Origin: JBEBBU01 sp041158225
Lineage (GTDB): Bacteria > Pseudomonadota > Gammaproteobacteria > Methylococcales > Methylococcaceae
Assembly (NCBI GenBank): GCA_041158225.1
Contig: JBEBBU010000061.1
Location: forward strand, 1-9,009
Reading direction: 5' to 3'
DNA length: 9,009 bases
Position 1 is the first letter of the stretch; the number at the start of each line of letters is the position of its first letter. The notes below the pieces were generated by a model. It saw only the letters and a program-made list of their open reading frames with translations, was not told the DNA's origin and searched no databases. Positions 1 through 6,523 of the stretch are shown in pieces. Both the position numbers and the translations under genes were made by a program.

Positions 1-1
1 G

Positions 2-544
2 GCGGCCGGTTTTGAGAGGATCAAGCTCAATGCGGTCATCCTGAGGGGGCAGAATGAAGATGATGTGCTGCCTCTAGTGCGTTACGCACTGGCGCAGGGC
101 TTCGACCTCAGTTTTATTGAGGAGATGCCTCTGGGGGTGGTGGACAGCCATGACCGCGCTCAGGCCTATTACTCCAGTGATGAGATTGCGAGGGATATTC
201 GCAGTGTCTACCCGCTTGAGTCCGTGATGGAAAGCAGTGGTGGCCCGGCGCGTTACTTCAGGATTCCAGGCCATGCATCGCGTATAGGATTCATTTCTCC
301 GCACTCCCATAATTTCTGTGGTGACTGTAACCGTGTCCGATTGACAGCCGAGGGGCGTCTGCTTCTCTGTCTTGGCAACGAGCACTCGGTGGATCTGCGC
401 GCCGTGCTTCGGGAAAGTGCCATGGATGCGGACAGAGCCATGGCTGCCATCGTGGCTGCCATGGCTATCAAGCCGGAAAGGCATGAGTTTGTACTGGGTG
501 AACAGCCGGTCATTCTGCGTCATATGAACCGAACCGGGGGTTAA
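2..544 (+). CDS. moaA: GTP 3',8-cyclase MoaA, C-terminal part (5'-truncated by window edge)
   Basis: This is the last 180 residues of MoaA, the radical-SAM enzyme that, with MoaC, converts GTP to cyclic pyranopterin monophosphate in the first step of molybdenum cofactor synthesis in the cytoplasm. The N-terminal radical-SAM CxxxCxxC cluster lies upstream of the window. The frame is open from base 2 and starts with the family's AAGF..IKLN.V stretch, followed by the SFIEEMPLG strand. The second [4Fe-4S] cluster motif is complete: FCGDCNRVR, then 13 residues after its second cysteine a third cysteine in LLLCLG (Cys codons at 317, 326 and 368). The NRVR arginines match those known to contact GTP in the family. 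The protein ends in Gly-Gly, a conserved and functionally important MoaA tail. It stops one base before the next gene, so the two are probably co-transcribed. The visible part shows no frameshift or missing key residue. The identification is firm. Confidence 0.96.
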   Translation, partial: AAGFERIKLNAVILRGQNEDDVLPLVRYALAQGFDLSFIEEMPLGVVDSHDRAQAYYSSDEIARDIRSVYPLESVMESSGGPARYFRIPGHASRIGFISPHSHNFCGDCNRVRLTAEGRLLLCLGNEHSVDLRAVLRESAMDADRAMAAIVAAMAIKPERHEFVLGEQPVILRHMNRTGG

Positions 545-545
545 G

Positions 546-1079
546 ATGAAGGCGATACCCGGCAAGCGTACGGTCGTCTATGGCTGTCTGCTGGTGATGC
601 TGACGCTGTCATCCGGTTGCAAGACCATGCCGCCAGAGCAGTCAAAACAGGATGGAGAGGCTGGTAAGGGTAATGCGATGGCCCGCCGCGTCATCAAACG
701 TCAGGAACAGGCTATGGGAAGTGTGGCCGGGCGCAATTATTATCCTGGCAGTACGGTCTGGCGCTGGACTGGCTGGAGTCGCGAGGGAGTGACGGGTGTG
801 GTGGAGCAGCCCACTGCTTACACTCTGCAGCTGCTGGCTAATGGCTGGTTCAAGATCAAGGCTGACTGTCACAGCGGGGAAGGGATGTACGAGACCATGA
901 ATGACAGGATTGTCATGCTGGTCACGCGTGTTGGGAGCAAGGTCTGCGGCAAGGCATCCCGTGAAGGCCAGTTCATCGAGATGCTGGAGAGTGCCGTGCG
1001 CATGCGTAGCGCGCAGGGGGCGCTGTGGCTGGATCTTCCCGGGGAAAGATCCAGCATGCGCTTTGAGAAAGGTCAGTGA
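546..1079 (+). CDS. putative lipoprotein with META/HslJ-like domain
   Basis: The product is a 177-residue predicted lipoprotein of unknown role. Residues 1-25 form a signal peptide: basic KAIPGKR, a hydrophobic stretch 9-21, then LSSGC with the likely lipidated Cys25. The -3 residue is Ser rather than the preferred Leu, so the lipobox is imperfect. A polar linker (about 26-65) leads to a C-terminal domain (about 69-177). That domain resembles the META/HslJ fold pattern: YTLQL..NGWFKIKADC, then GxGMY, a T..G..VC segment, E.QF...L, and a final G.LWLDLPG...M.F. Cys108 and Cys134 fall where META-type proteins usually carry paired cysteines and could form a disulfide. META-type proteins are small envelope proteins of mostly undefined function; E. 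coli HslJ is linked to novobiocin resistance. The start follows moaA by one base, with only a G-rich weak ribosome site (536-540), suggesting translational coupling. Its 3' end overlaps convergent fabI. The coding call is fairly sure; the domain call is inference. Confidence 0.75.
   Translation: MKAIPGKRTVVYGCLLVMLTLSSGCKTMPPEQSKQDGEAGKGNAMARRVIKRQEQAMGSVAGRNYYPGSTVWRWTGWSREGVTGVVEQPTAYTLQLLANGWFKIKADCHSGEGMYETMNDRIVMLVTRVGSKVCGKASREGQFIEMLESAVRMRSAQGALWLDLPGERSSMRFEKGQ
1028..1055. other. strong stem-loop at the convergent lipoprotein/fabI 3' ends
   Basis: GCTGGATCTT (1028-1037) pairs perfectly with AAGATCCAGC (1046-1055), giving a 10-bp stem around the 8-base loop CCCGGGGA. It lies inside the last codons of the lipoprotein gene and 17 bases beyond the fabI stop codon in the fabI direction. 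Neither strand shows a following T-run, so it is not a classical intrinsic terminator. It could act as a 3'-end stabilising structure or part of a factor-dependent terminator for fabI, or it could be a coding coincidence. Confidence 0.5.
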
Positions 1080-1855
1080 CCTGCCAGTCCTACGATGTTG
1101 TAGCCGCCATCCACATAAAGAATCTCCCCGGTGATACCTGAGGCCAGATCCGAACAGAGGAAGGCTGAGGCATTACCGACTTCTTCGATAGTCACATTCT
1201 TGCGCATGGGGGCGGCATTTTCAGCTTTGGACAGCATTTCACGGAAATTGTTGATGCCAGATGCTGCCAGTGTTCTGATGGGGCCAGCGGAGACGGCATT
1301 GACACGGGTACCTTCGGGGCCAAGCGATGCTGCCATGTAACGGACATTGGCTTCCAGGCTGGCTTTGGCAATACCCATGACATTGTAGTTGGGGATGACG
1401 CGCTCGGCACCCAGATAGCTCAGTGTCAGCAGGGAGCCATTGCGGCCGGCCATCATGCTCCGGCCTGCCTTGGCCAGGGCGGTAAAGCTGTAGCTGCTGA
1501 TATCATGGGCAACCCGGAAGTTTTCACGGGTGACTGAATCCACGTAGCTGCCGTCCAGTGCGTCCCGCGGAGCGAAGGCCACGGAATGGACAATGCAGTC
1601 CAGCCCGTCCCAGTGCGTCGCCAGCGAGGTGAAGACCTGTTCGATTTCGTCGTCACTGGCGACATCGCAGGGCAGTACGATGGAAGAGCCCAGTTCTGTG
1701 GCCAGCTTTTCCACCCGTTCCCTGAGCTTTTCGCCCTGATAGGTGAAGGCAAGTTCTGCCCCTTCCCGTTTCATGGCTTCGGCGATGCCATAAGCAATTG
1801 AACGGTTACTTGCTACGCCTACAATCAGGACGCGCTTGTCTTGCATGAACCCCAT
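1073..1855 (-). CDS. fabI: enoyl-[acyl-carrier-protein] reductase (NADH), FabI
   Basis: FabI is the cytoplasmic enzyme that reduces trans-2-enoyl-ACP to acyl-ACP, the last step of each fatty acid elongation cycle, using NAD(P)H. The 260-residue length is normal. It is a short-chain dehydrogenase/reductase fold with the FabI-type nucleotide loop GVASNRSIAYG (residues 13-23). The catalytic residues are visible as Tyr147 (SYLGAER), Tyr157 (PNYNVMG) and Lys164 (IAKAS). SAGPIRTLAASGI (189-201) is the substrate-binding loop region, and DLASGITGEILYVDGG closes the fold. The ATG is supported by the family start MGFM and by AAGGAG five bases upstream. Residue 93 is Ala where E. coli and Pseudomonas have Gly (HSVAFAP against HSIGFAP/HSVGFAP). 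This is the position where E. coli substitutions reduce triclosan or diazaborine sensitivity. The gene diverges from the peptide ABC operon and its stop overlaps the convergent lipoprotein gene. The identification is firm. Confidence 0.97.
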   Translation of the reverse strand: MGFMQDKRVLIVGVASNRSIAYGIAEAMKREGAELAFTYQGEKLRERVEKLATELGSSIVLPCDVASDDEIEQVFTSLATHWDGLDCIVHSVAFAPRDALDGSYVDSVTRENFRVAHDISSYSFTALAKAGRSMMAGRNGSLLTLSYLGAERVIPNYNVMGIAKASLEANVRYMAASLGPEGTRVNAVSAGPIRTLAASGINNFREMLSKAENAAPMRKNVTIEEVGNASAFLCSDLASGITGEILYVDGGYNIVGLAGH

Positions 1856-1860
1856 GATGA

Positions 1861-1866
1861 CTCCTT
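1861..1866 (-). promoter_or_regulatory. fabI Shine-Dalgarno (AAGGAG)
   Basis: On the minus strand AAGGAG ends five bases before the fabI ATG. It is a near-ideal ribosome site and fixes the start at 1855. The stop codon TAA of a six-codon in-frame mini-ORF overlaps its first bases. Confidence 0.8.
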
Positions 1867-1885
1867 ACAGGTAATGAATGGCCAT
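1865..1885 (-). CDS. possible six-codon leader ORF upstream of fabI
   Basis: On the minus strand an ATG at 1885-1883 opens a tiny reading frame encoding MAIHYL and ends in TAA at 1867-1865. It is in the same frame as fabI, and its stop is embedded in the fabI Shine-Dalgarno (TAAGGAG). Ribosomes finishing it would sit exactly on the fabI initiation region, so translational coupling is conceivable. I see no purine-rich ribosome site upstream of its ATG (the bases before it are ATTTAACC). A frame this short occurs easily by chance, so it may be meaningless. Confidence 0.2.
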   Translation of the reverse strand: MAIHYL

Positions 1886-1915
1886 GGTTAAATGGCAGCG
1901 AATGGTGCGCGCTAG

Positions 1916-1942
1916 ATTATGACCAAGTGAGCGGAGTGTCCA
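1916..1942 (-). promoter_or_regulatory. candidate sigma-70 promoter for fabI
   Basis: On the minus strand TGGACA (1942-1937, five of six to TTGACA) is followed after 15 bases by CATAAT (1921-1916, five of six to TATAAT). A start near 1909 would give a leader of about 54 bases. The spacer is shorter than the usual 16-18 bases, which weakens the call. Confidence 0.4.
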
Positions 1943-1976
1943 TAGGTTCTGAAGACTGTTTGGGCGGTCAACCTGG

Positions 1977-2005
1977 TTGCCCTTTTGTTGACATCAGCCT
2001 AGAAT
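1977..2005 (+). promoter_or_regulatory. candidate sigma-70 promoter for the peptide ABC operon
   Basis: TTGCCC (1977-1982) and TAGAAT (2000-2005, five of six to TATAAT) are separated by exactly 17 bases. Transcription would start near 2012, leaving a short leader that still contains the GGAG ribosome site (2019-2022) before the GTG start at 2031. A perfect TTGACA at 1988-1993 overlaps the spacer. With 16 bases it pairs only with the poor TATCGA (2010-2015), which would start transcription too close to the ribosome site. Confidence 0.4.
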
Positions 2006-2030
2006 CCACTATCGATCTGGAGATTGCATT

Positions 2031-4196
2031 GTGATCAGATATCTGCAAGCTATCGTTTCACGGGCGGTTCTGCTGAGCCTGCTGCTTGCCGTGACGGGCT
2101 GTGGTGACAGGCCTAATGATCCTTATCCTGAGAATGAATCTGCCCAGCGTACGCTTTACAGCGGTTTTGCGGAAAGACCCAAGCATCTTGATCCCGCCAG
2201 AGCCTATAGCGCCGATGAATACCAGATCATTGCCCAGATCTATGAGCCGCTATTCCAGTACGCCTATCTGAAGCGTCCCTATCAGCTGGAGCCTCTGACG
2301 GCAGCCGGCATGCCGGATATCATCTACCGTGACCGTCAGGGGCGGGTGCTGCCGGATAACGCTGCGGAAGCGGATATTGCCACGACCGATTATGTGCTGA
2401 CGATCAGGCCGGGGATTCTCTACCAGCCGCATCCGGCGCTGGCAAAGGATGGAAGCGGAGCTTTCCTCTATCACCACCTTGATGAAAACAGGCAGGGTGA
2501 CCTTGCCGGTCTGGCGGATTTTCCTGTCCACGGCACCCGTGAGCTGAAGGCTGAAGACTATCTCTACCAGATCAAGCGTCTGGTGCATCCGGCCCTGCAT
2601 TCTCCGGTAGCCGAACTGATGAAGGAGCATATCGTCGGTCTCAAGACGCTTGCTGAACAGCTGGAGCGTAGTTATGCGCAGCAGGGCAAGGGATTTCTGG
2701 ATCTGAGAGCCTATCCCCTGGAAGGCGTGGAGGTGCTGGGTGACTATCAGTTCCGCATCCGTCTGGCAGGGAAATATCCCCAGTTCCGCTTCTGGCTGGC
2801 CATGCCGTTTTTTGCGCCCATGCCCTGGGAAGCTGATGTGTTTTATGCGCAGCCCCTGCTGCTGGCGCGCAATATATCGCTGGACTGGTTTCCGCTGGGC
2901 ACCGGGCCCTATCAGCTGACGGAAAATAACCCTAACCGGCGCATGGTGCTGGAGCGTAATCCGCACCATCATGAGGAGTTCTATCCTTCCGAGGGTGAGC
3001 CAGGCGACGAGGCACGGGGTTACCTGCGTGATCAGGGTACCCGGTTGCCCATCATCGACCGGGTGGTCATGTCACTGGAAAAGGAAACCATCCCCTACTG
3101 GAACAAGTTTCTGCAGGGATACTATGACTTTTCCGGGCTGGCCTCGGATAATTTTGACCAGGCGGTGCAATTTAGTGGTCAGGGGAGTGCCGAGCTGACC
3201 CCTGAGATGCAGGCGCGGGGGATACAGCTGGAGACTGCAGTCGCAACCTCCCTGTTTTATCTTGGTTTCAATATGCAGGATCCTGTGGTGGGGGGGCTGG
3301 ATGAGGCGCATTGCAGGCTCAGGCAGGCGATTTCGATTGCCATTGATTATGAAGAGTTCATCAGCATCTTCATGAACGGTCGTGGCGTGGCGGCGCAGGG
3401 GATCTTGCCCCCCGGTATTTTTGGCTATCAGGAAGGTGAGGCGGGAATCAACCGTTACGTTTATGACTGGCAGGCTGGCAGGCTACGGCGCAAATCCATC
3501 GAGGAGGCCAGACAGTTGATGCGTGCTGCGGGTTATCCAGATGGCGTTGACCAGCAGACCGGACAGCCTCTGGTACTCTATCTGGATACCACTGCGCGTG
3601 GCCCGGATGACAAGTCCCTGCTCAACTGGTATCGCAAGCAGTTTGCCCGCCTTGGTATCCAGCTGGTGATCCGGGCTACGGACTACAACCAGTTCCAGCA
3701 GAAAATGTCGAACGGCAATGCCCAGATCTATCAGTGGGGCTGGAATGCAGATTACCCCGATCCGGAAAACTTCTTTTTCCTGCTGTATGGTCCCAATGCC
3801 AAGAAGACCCATGGTGGTGAGAATGCCAGCAACTATGTTTCGCCCGAATTTGATCACTGGTTCGAGGCCATGCGCAACATGGATGATGGTCCGTCGAGGA
3901 TCGCCATCATTGAGCGCCTGCAGTCCATGATCAGGCATGATGCGCCTTGGGTATTCGGATTCCATCCACGCCATTTCACCCTGCATCATCAGTGGTACCA
4001 GAATATCAAGCCGAACCTGATGGCCAACAATGAGCTGAAATACCAGCGGATTGATGCCGGGCTGCGTGCCAGCCTGCAGAAGCGCTGGAACCAGCCGCAT
4101 TATCTTCCCGTGCTGCTGCTGTTCCTGCTTGCGCTGGGGATAGTCATGGCTGGCGTCTATGCTTACCGCCGTCGGCTGGAGGCCACTGCCCTATGA
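2031..4196 (+). CDS. peptide-type ABC transporter substrate-binding lipoprotein with C-terminal membrane anchor
   Basis: This 721-residue binding protein belongs to the extracellular solute-binding family 5 (OppA/DppA/YejA class) and should deliver peptide-like solutes to the permeases encoded next. Residues 1-24 are a lipoprotein signal (MIRYLQ, a Leu-rich core, then lipobox AVTGC with Cys24). Family hallmarks include HLDPARAYSADEYQIIAQIYEPL (split here by position: 52-74), DYVLTIRPGI (120-129) and LKAEDYLYQIKRLVHP (172-187). Near the end are the WGWNADYPDPENFF and DAPWVFGFHP segments typical of the second lobe. Residues about 691-711 form a strong transmembrane helix followed by basic YRRR. 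Classical members (roughly 540-600 residues) lack this helix. The start is GTG with GGAG eight bases upstream. The stop overlaps the next start as ATGA. It heads a four-gene importer operon divergent from fabI, an arrangement resembling the P. aeruginosa npp peptidyl-nucleoside transporter locus. Substrate is unknown. Confidence 0.92.
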   Translation: MIRYLQAIVSRAVLLSLLLAVTGCGDRPNDPYPENESAQRTLYSGFAERPKHLDPARAYSADEYQIIAQIYEPLFQYAYLKRPYQLEPLTAAGMPDIIYRDRQGRVLPDNAAEADIATTDYVLTIRPGILYQPHPALAKDGSGAFLYHHLDENRQGDLAGLADFPVHGTRELKAEDYLYQIKRLVHPALHSPVAELMKEHIVGLKTLAEQLERSYAQQGKGFLDLRAYPLEGVEVLGDYQFRIRLAGKYPQFRFWLAMPFFAPMPWEADVFYAQPLLLARNISLDWFPLGTGPYQLTENNPNRRMVLERNPHHHEEFYPSEGEPGDEARGYLRDQGTRLPIIDRVVMSLEKETIPYWNKFLQGYYDFSGLASDNFDQAVQFSGQGSAELTPEMQARGIQLETAVATSLFYLGFNMQDPVVGGLDEAHCRLRQAISIAIDYEEFISIFMNGRGVAAQGILPPGIFGYQEGEAGINRYVYDWQAGRLRRKSIEEARQLMRAAGYPDGVDQQTGQPLVLYLDTTARGPDDKSLLNWYRKQFARLGIQLVIRATDYNQFQQKMSNGNAQIYQWGWNADYPDPENFFFLLYGPNAKKTHGGENASNYVSPEFDHWFEAMRNMDDGPSRIAIIERLQSMIRHDAPWVFGFHPRHFTLHHQWYQNIKPNLMANNELKYQRIDAGLRASLQKRWNQPHYLPVLLLFLLALGIVMAGVYAYRRRLEATAL

Positions 4197-5170
4197 TGAC
4201 CTATCTGGTGCGTCGAATGCTTTATGCGCTGCCCCTGCTAGTGGGGGTGAACATCCTGACCTTCATGCTGTTCTTTGTGGTCAATACCCCAGAAGACATG
4301 GCGCGCATGCATCTTGGCCAGAAACATGTCACGCCAGAGGCCATCCAGCAATGGACACATGAACGGGGCTACGACCAGCCGCTTTTCTTCAATGGTGGTG
4401 AAGCCGGCAGCAAAGTACTCACCGAGACGGTGTTTTACCAGAAGTCTGTCGGACTGTTCCTGTTCCGCTTTGGACGTTCGGATGCCGGGCGTGACATCAA
4501 GGCCGACATCCGCCAGCGTATGTGGCCTTCACTGGCCATTGCCGTGCCTTCGCTGGTGATCGGGCTGCTGGTCAATATCAGTGCGGCCCTGCTGCTGATT
4601 TTTTTCCGGCTGACCTGGATGGAGTTCTGGGGGTCTGCGCTGTGTGTCGCCCTCATGTCGGTATCTTCGCTGTTCTATATTATTGGCGGGCAGTACCTGC
4701 TGGGCAGGCTATGGCAGCTGGCGCCGATCTCCGGCTATGCCGATGGTATGGAGGCATTCCGCTTTCTGCTGCTGCCGGTGCTGCTCTCGGTAGTCGCAGG
4801 CATCGGTTCTGGTGCCCGCTGGTACCGTGCCCTGTTTCTGGAGGAGGTGGAGCGTGATTATGTGCGCACGGCGCGGGCCAAGGGTCTGAGCGAGGCGGCT
4901 GCACTGTTCCGCCATGTGCTGCGCAATGCCATGATTCCCATCCTGACCGGCGTGGTGGTGATCCTGCCGCTGCTTTTCATCGGTAGTCTCATTACCGAGT
5001 CGTTTTTTGCCATTCCCGGCCTGGGCAGCTATACCATTGATGCCATCGGGCAGCAGGATTTTGCTGTGGTTCGGGCCATGGTGTTTCTTGGTTCGGTGCT
5101 TTACATCCTGGGTCTGCTGCTGACGGATATTTCCTATACGCTGGTGGATCCCAGAGTCAGGCTGGAGTGA
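4193..5170 (+). CDS. peptide-type ABC transporter permease, OppB/DppB/YejB family
   Basis: This inner-membrane permease of 325 residues is one half of the translocation channel. It starts with the typical YLVRRMLYALPLLVGVNILTF first helix (about 9-30), followed by an extracytoplasmic region with the family pattern ending FRFGRSDAG..I...IRQRMWPSL. Further helices lie at about 112-138, 144-167, 189-207, 249-270 and 291-313. The cytoplasmic EAA coupling loop, which docks on the ATPase, is clear at 223-250 (YVRTARAKGLSE...FRHVLRNAMIPI). The ending TLVDPRVRLE is the standard family C-terminus. The ATG overlaps the preceding stop codon by four bases (ATGA), so translation is coupled to the binding protein. 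A second ATG follows immediately at 4196 and is also possible. The length is normal and no key feature is missing. Confidence 0.94.
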   Translation: MMTYLVRRMLYALPLLVGVNILTFMLFFVVNTPEDMARMHLGQKHVTPEAIQQWTHERGYDQPLFFNGGEAGSKVLTETVFYQKSVGLFLFRFGRSDAGRDIKADIRQRMWPSLAIAVPSLVIGLLVNISAALLLIFFRLTWMEFWGSALCVALMSVSSLFYIIGGQYLLGRLWQLAPISGYADGMEAFRFLLLPVLLSVVAGIGSGARWYRALFLEEVERDYVRTARAKGLSEAAALFRHVLRNAMIPILTGVVVILPLLFIGSLITESFFAIPGLGSYTIDAIGQQDFAVVRAMVFLGSVLYILGLLLTDISYTLVDPRVRLE

Positions 5171-5179
5171 GGTTATCCT

Positions 5180-6523
5180 GTGATTGTGCTGTTCTGGACC
5201 GATAGCCTGTTTTTCCTGCTGCTGTTTGCCGCAGCCATTGTGCTGTGGCGGGCGCGACAGGATGAGCATCTGGTGCGCCCGCTGCGCAAGGTGACGCATA
5301 GTCGCAGTGCCATGGTCTCGGCAGTACTGCTGCTGGCCTATCTGCTGGTGGCCGTACTGGATTCCATCCACTTTACCGGGGGAGAGCAGGGGGCAGGTGC
5401 GTTTCGTAACGAACCGGTGAGCGTGCTCGACTGGCTGCTGACGCCGCTGCGTATTCATGTGGAAAAGACCTATTCGGCGCCTTTTGCCTGCGATGCGCTG
5501 TCCCGGGAAATGATTGCGGATGCGACAGGTCAGATGCTCTGGGGGTTGCCGCGCCTGCAGTTTGCCTGCAGTCATCTTGAGCATCCTGAGGCGACAGCCG
5601 CTGCGGATATCGCTTCGCGTTCCCTGCAGGGTCTGCTGCTGGGTGGTCTGGCGGGGCTGCTGCTGGCCGCGCCTTTATGGGGCTGGCGTGGCAGCAGGGA
5701 GTGGCTTGGGCCGGGCTGGCTGGCGGTGATACTTACGGTTGTAGGGCTTGGCCTGATCGCTGGCTGGCTGGCTGCGCTGGCGCCGTTCTATCATGTGCTG
5801 GGTACTGACAAGGTGGGTATGGATGTCCTTTACCAGTCACTCAAGAGTATCCGCACCGGCCTGATGATCGGTACTCTGACCACGCTGGTCACGCTGCCGC
5901 TGGCGCTGCTACTGGGTACGCTGGCCGGGTATTTCAGGGGCTGGGTGGATGATGTCATCCAGTATGTCTATACCACGCTCAATTCCATACCGGGAGTTCT
6001 GTTGATTGCGGCCTCGATCCTGCTGACCCAGGTCTATATGGGGCGGCACGAGGCGGAATATGCAAGTCTGGGCTGGCGCGCTGATCTGCGCCTGCTGTTC
6101 CTGTGCCTGATTCTGGGGCTGACCAGCTGGACCGGCCTGTGCCGTCTGCTGCGGGCGGAAACGCTGAAACTGCGCGAAATGGAATATGTGCAGGCTGCCA
6201 GGGCACTGGGCGTTGGGCATCTGATGATACTCAGACGCCATATCCTGCCCAATCTGATGCATCTGGTCCTGATCAGCGTGGCCCTGGATTTCAGTTCGCT
6301 GGTGCTGGCCGAAGCGGTGCTGTCCTATGTCAATATTGGCGTCGATCCTACTACCGAGAGCTGGGGTAACATGATCAACAGTGCACGGCTGGAAATGGCG
6401 AGGGAGCCTGTGGTGTGGTGGTCGCTGGCCGGTGCCTTTGGTTTCATGTTCGTGCTGGTGCTGGCAGCCAACCTGTTAGCCGACGCGGTTCGGGATGCCT
6501 TTGATCCCAGACGTGCGGAGTAA
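5180..6523 (+). CDS. peptide-type ABC transporter permease, OppC/DppC/YejE family, with extended N-terminal region
   Basis: This is the second channel subunit, 447 residues long against about 280-340 for usual OppC/DppC/YejE proteins. The conserved C-terminal half carries HVLGTDKVGMDVLYQSL (205-221), where the family usually has an Arg in place of Met (GRDV). It also has a membrane core at about 224-248, 262-284, 305-325, 357-379 and 415-433, and the EAA loop YVQAARALGVGH...RRHILPN (336-358). The final DAVRDAFDPR is typical. The extra length lies before and between the early helices: helices at about 6-22 and 44-61, then a soluble, probably periplasmic loop (62-147) with Cys104 and Cys130, then helices near 148-166 and 179-199. 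The start is GTG nine bases after the previous stop, with GAGG (5169-5172) seven bases upstream. The stop is four bases before the ATPase gene. The family assignment is secure; the role of the extra loop is unknown. Confidence 0.93.
   Translation: MIVLFWTDSLFFLLLFAAAIVLWRARQDEHLVRPLRKVTHSRSAMVSAVLLLAYLLVAVLDSIHFTGGEQGAGAFRNEPVSVLDWLLTPLRIHVEKTYSAPFACDALSREMIADATGQMLWGLPRLQFACSHLEHPEATAAADIASRSLQGLLLGGLAGLLLAAPLWGWRGSREWLGPGWLAVILTVVGLGLIAGWLAALAPFYHVLGTDKVGMDVLYQSLKSIRTGLMIGTLTTLVTLPLALLLGTLAGYFRGWVDDVIQYVYTTLNSIPGVLLIAASILLTQVYMGRHEAEYASLGWRADLRLLFLCLILGLTSWTGLCRLLRAETLKLREMEYVQAARALGVGHLMILRRHILPNLMHLVLISVALDFSSLVLAEAVLSYVNIGVDPTTESWGNMINSARLEMAREPVVWWSLAGAFGFMFVLVLAANLLADAVRDAFDPRRAE
6515..6520 (+). 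promoter_or_regulatory. ribosome site deciding the start of the fused ATPase gene
   Basis: GCGGAG lies seven bases before the ATG at 6528 and overlaps the last codons of the upstream permease gene. This favours 6528 over the in-frame ATG at 6495, which would add eleven residues (MPLIPDVRSKP) atypical of the family and overlap the permease gene by 29 bases. Confidence 0.6.

Noticed and set aside
437..465. Near-palindrome with two GCCATGGC copies in moaA
   Set aside because: It encodes an Ala/Met-rich helix (AMAAIVAAMA), so repeated GCC/GCT/ATG codons explain the repeat. The inner part is not symmetric.
74..565. Minus-strand open frame opposite moaA
   Set aside because: The plus strand encodes the MoaA cluster motif CxxC...C and the Gly-Gly tail. 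The antisense product has no recognisable domain.
1028..1055. The stem-loop as a classical Rho-independent terminator
   Set aside because: No T-run follows on either strand, so it is listed only as a structure of unknown role.
1988..1993. Perfect TTGACA as the -35 element of the transporter operon
   Set aside because: At proper spacing it pairs only with TATCGA (2010-2015), three of six matches. The resulting start would fall on or beside the ribosome site. The TTGCCC/TAGAAT pair with a 17-base spacer fits better.
2250..2972. Minus-strand open frame (240 codons) inside the binding-protein gene
   Set aside because: It is antisense to a clear family 5 binding protein, has no recognisable motif, and no ribosome site was evident. 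It is treated as a chance open frame.
4709..5584. Long minus-strand open frame (291 codons) across the permease junction
   Set aside because: It lies antisense to two convincing permease genes. Its product is rich in His, Gln and Arg with no recognisable domain, as expected for the complement of Leu-rich membrane coding sequence.
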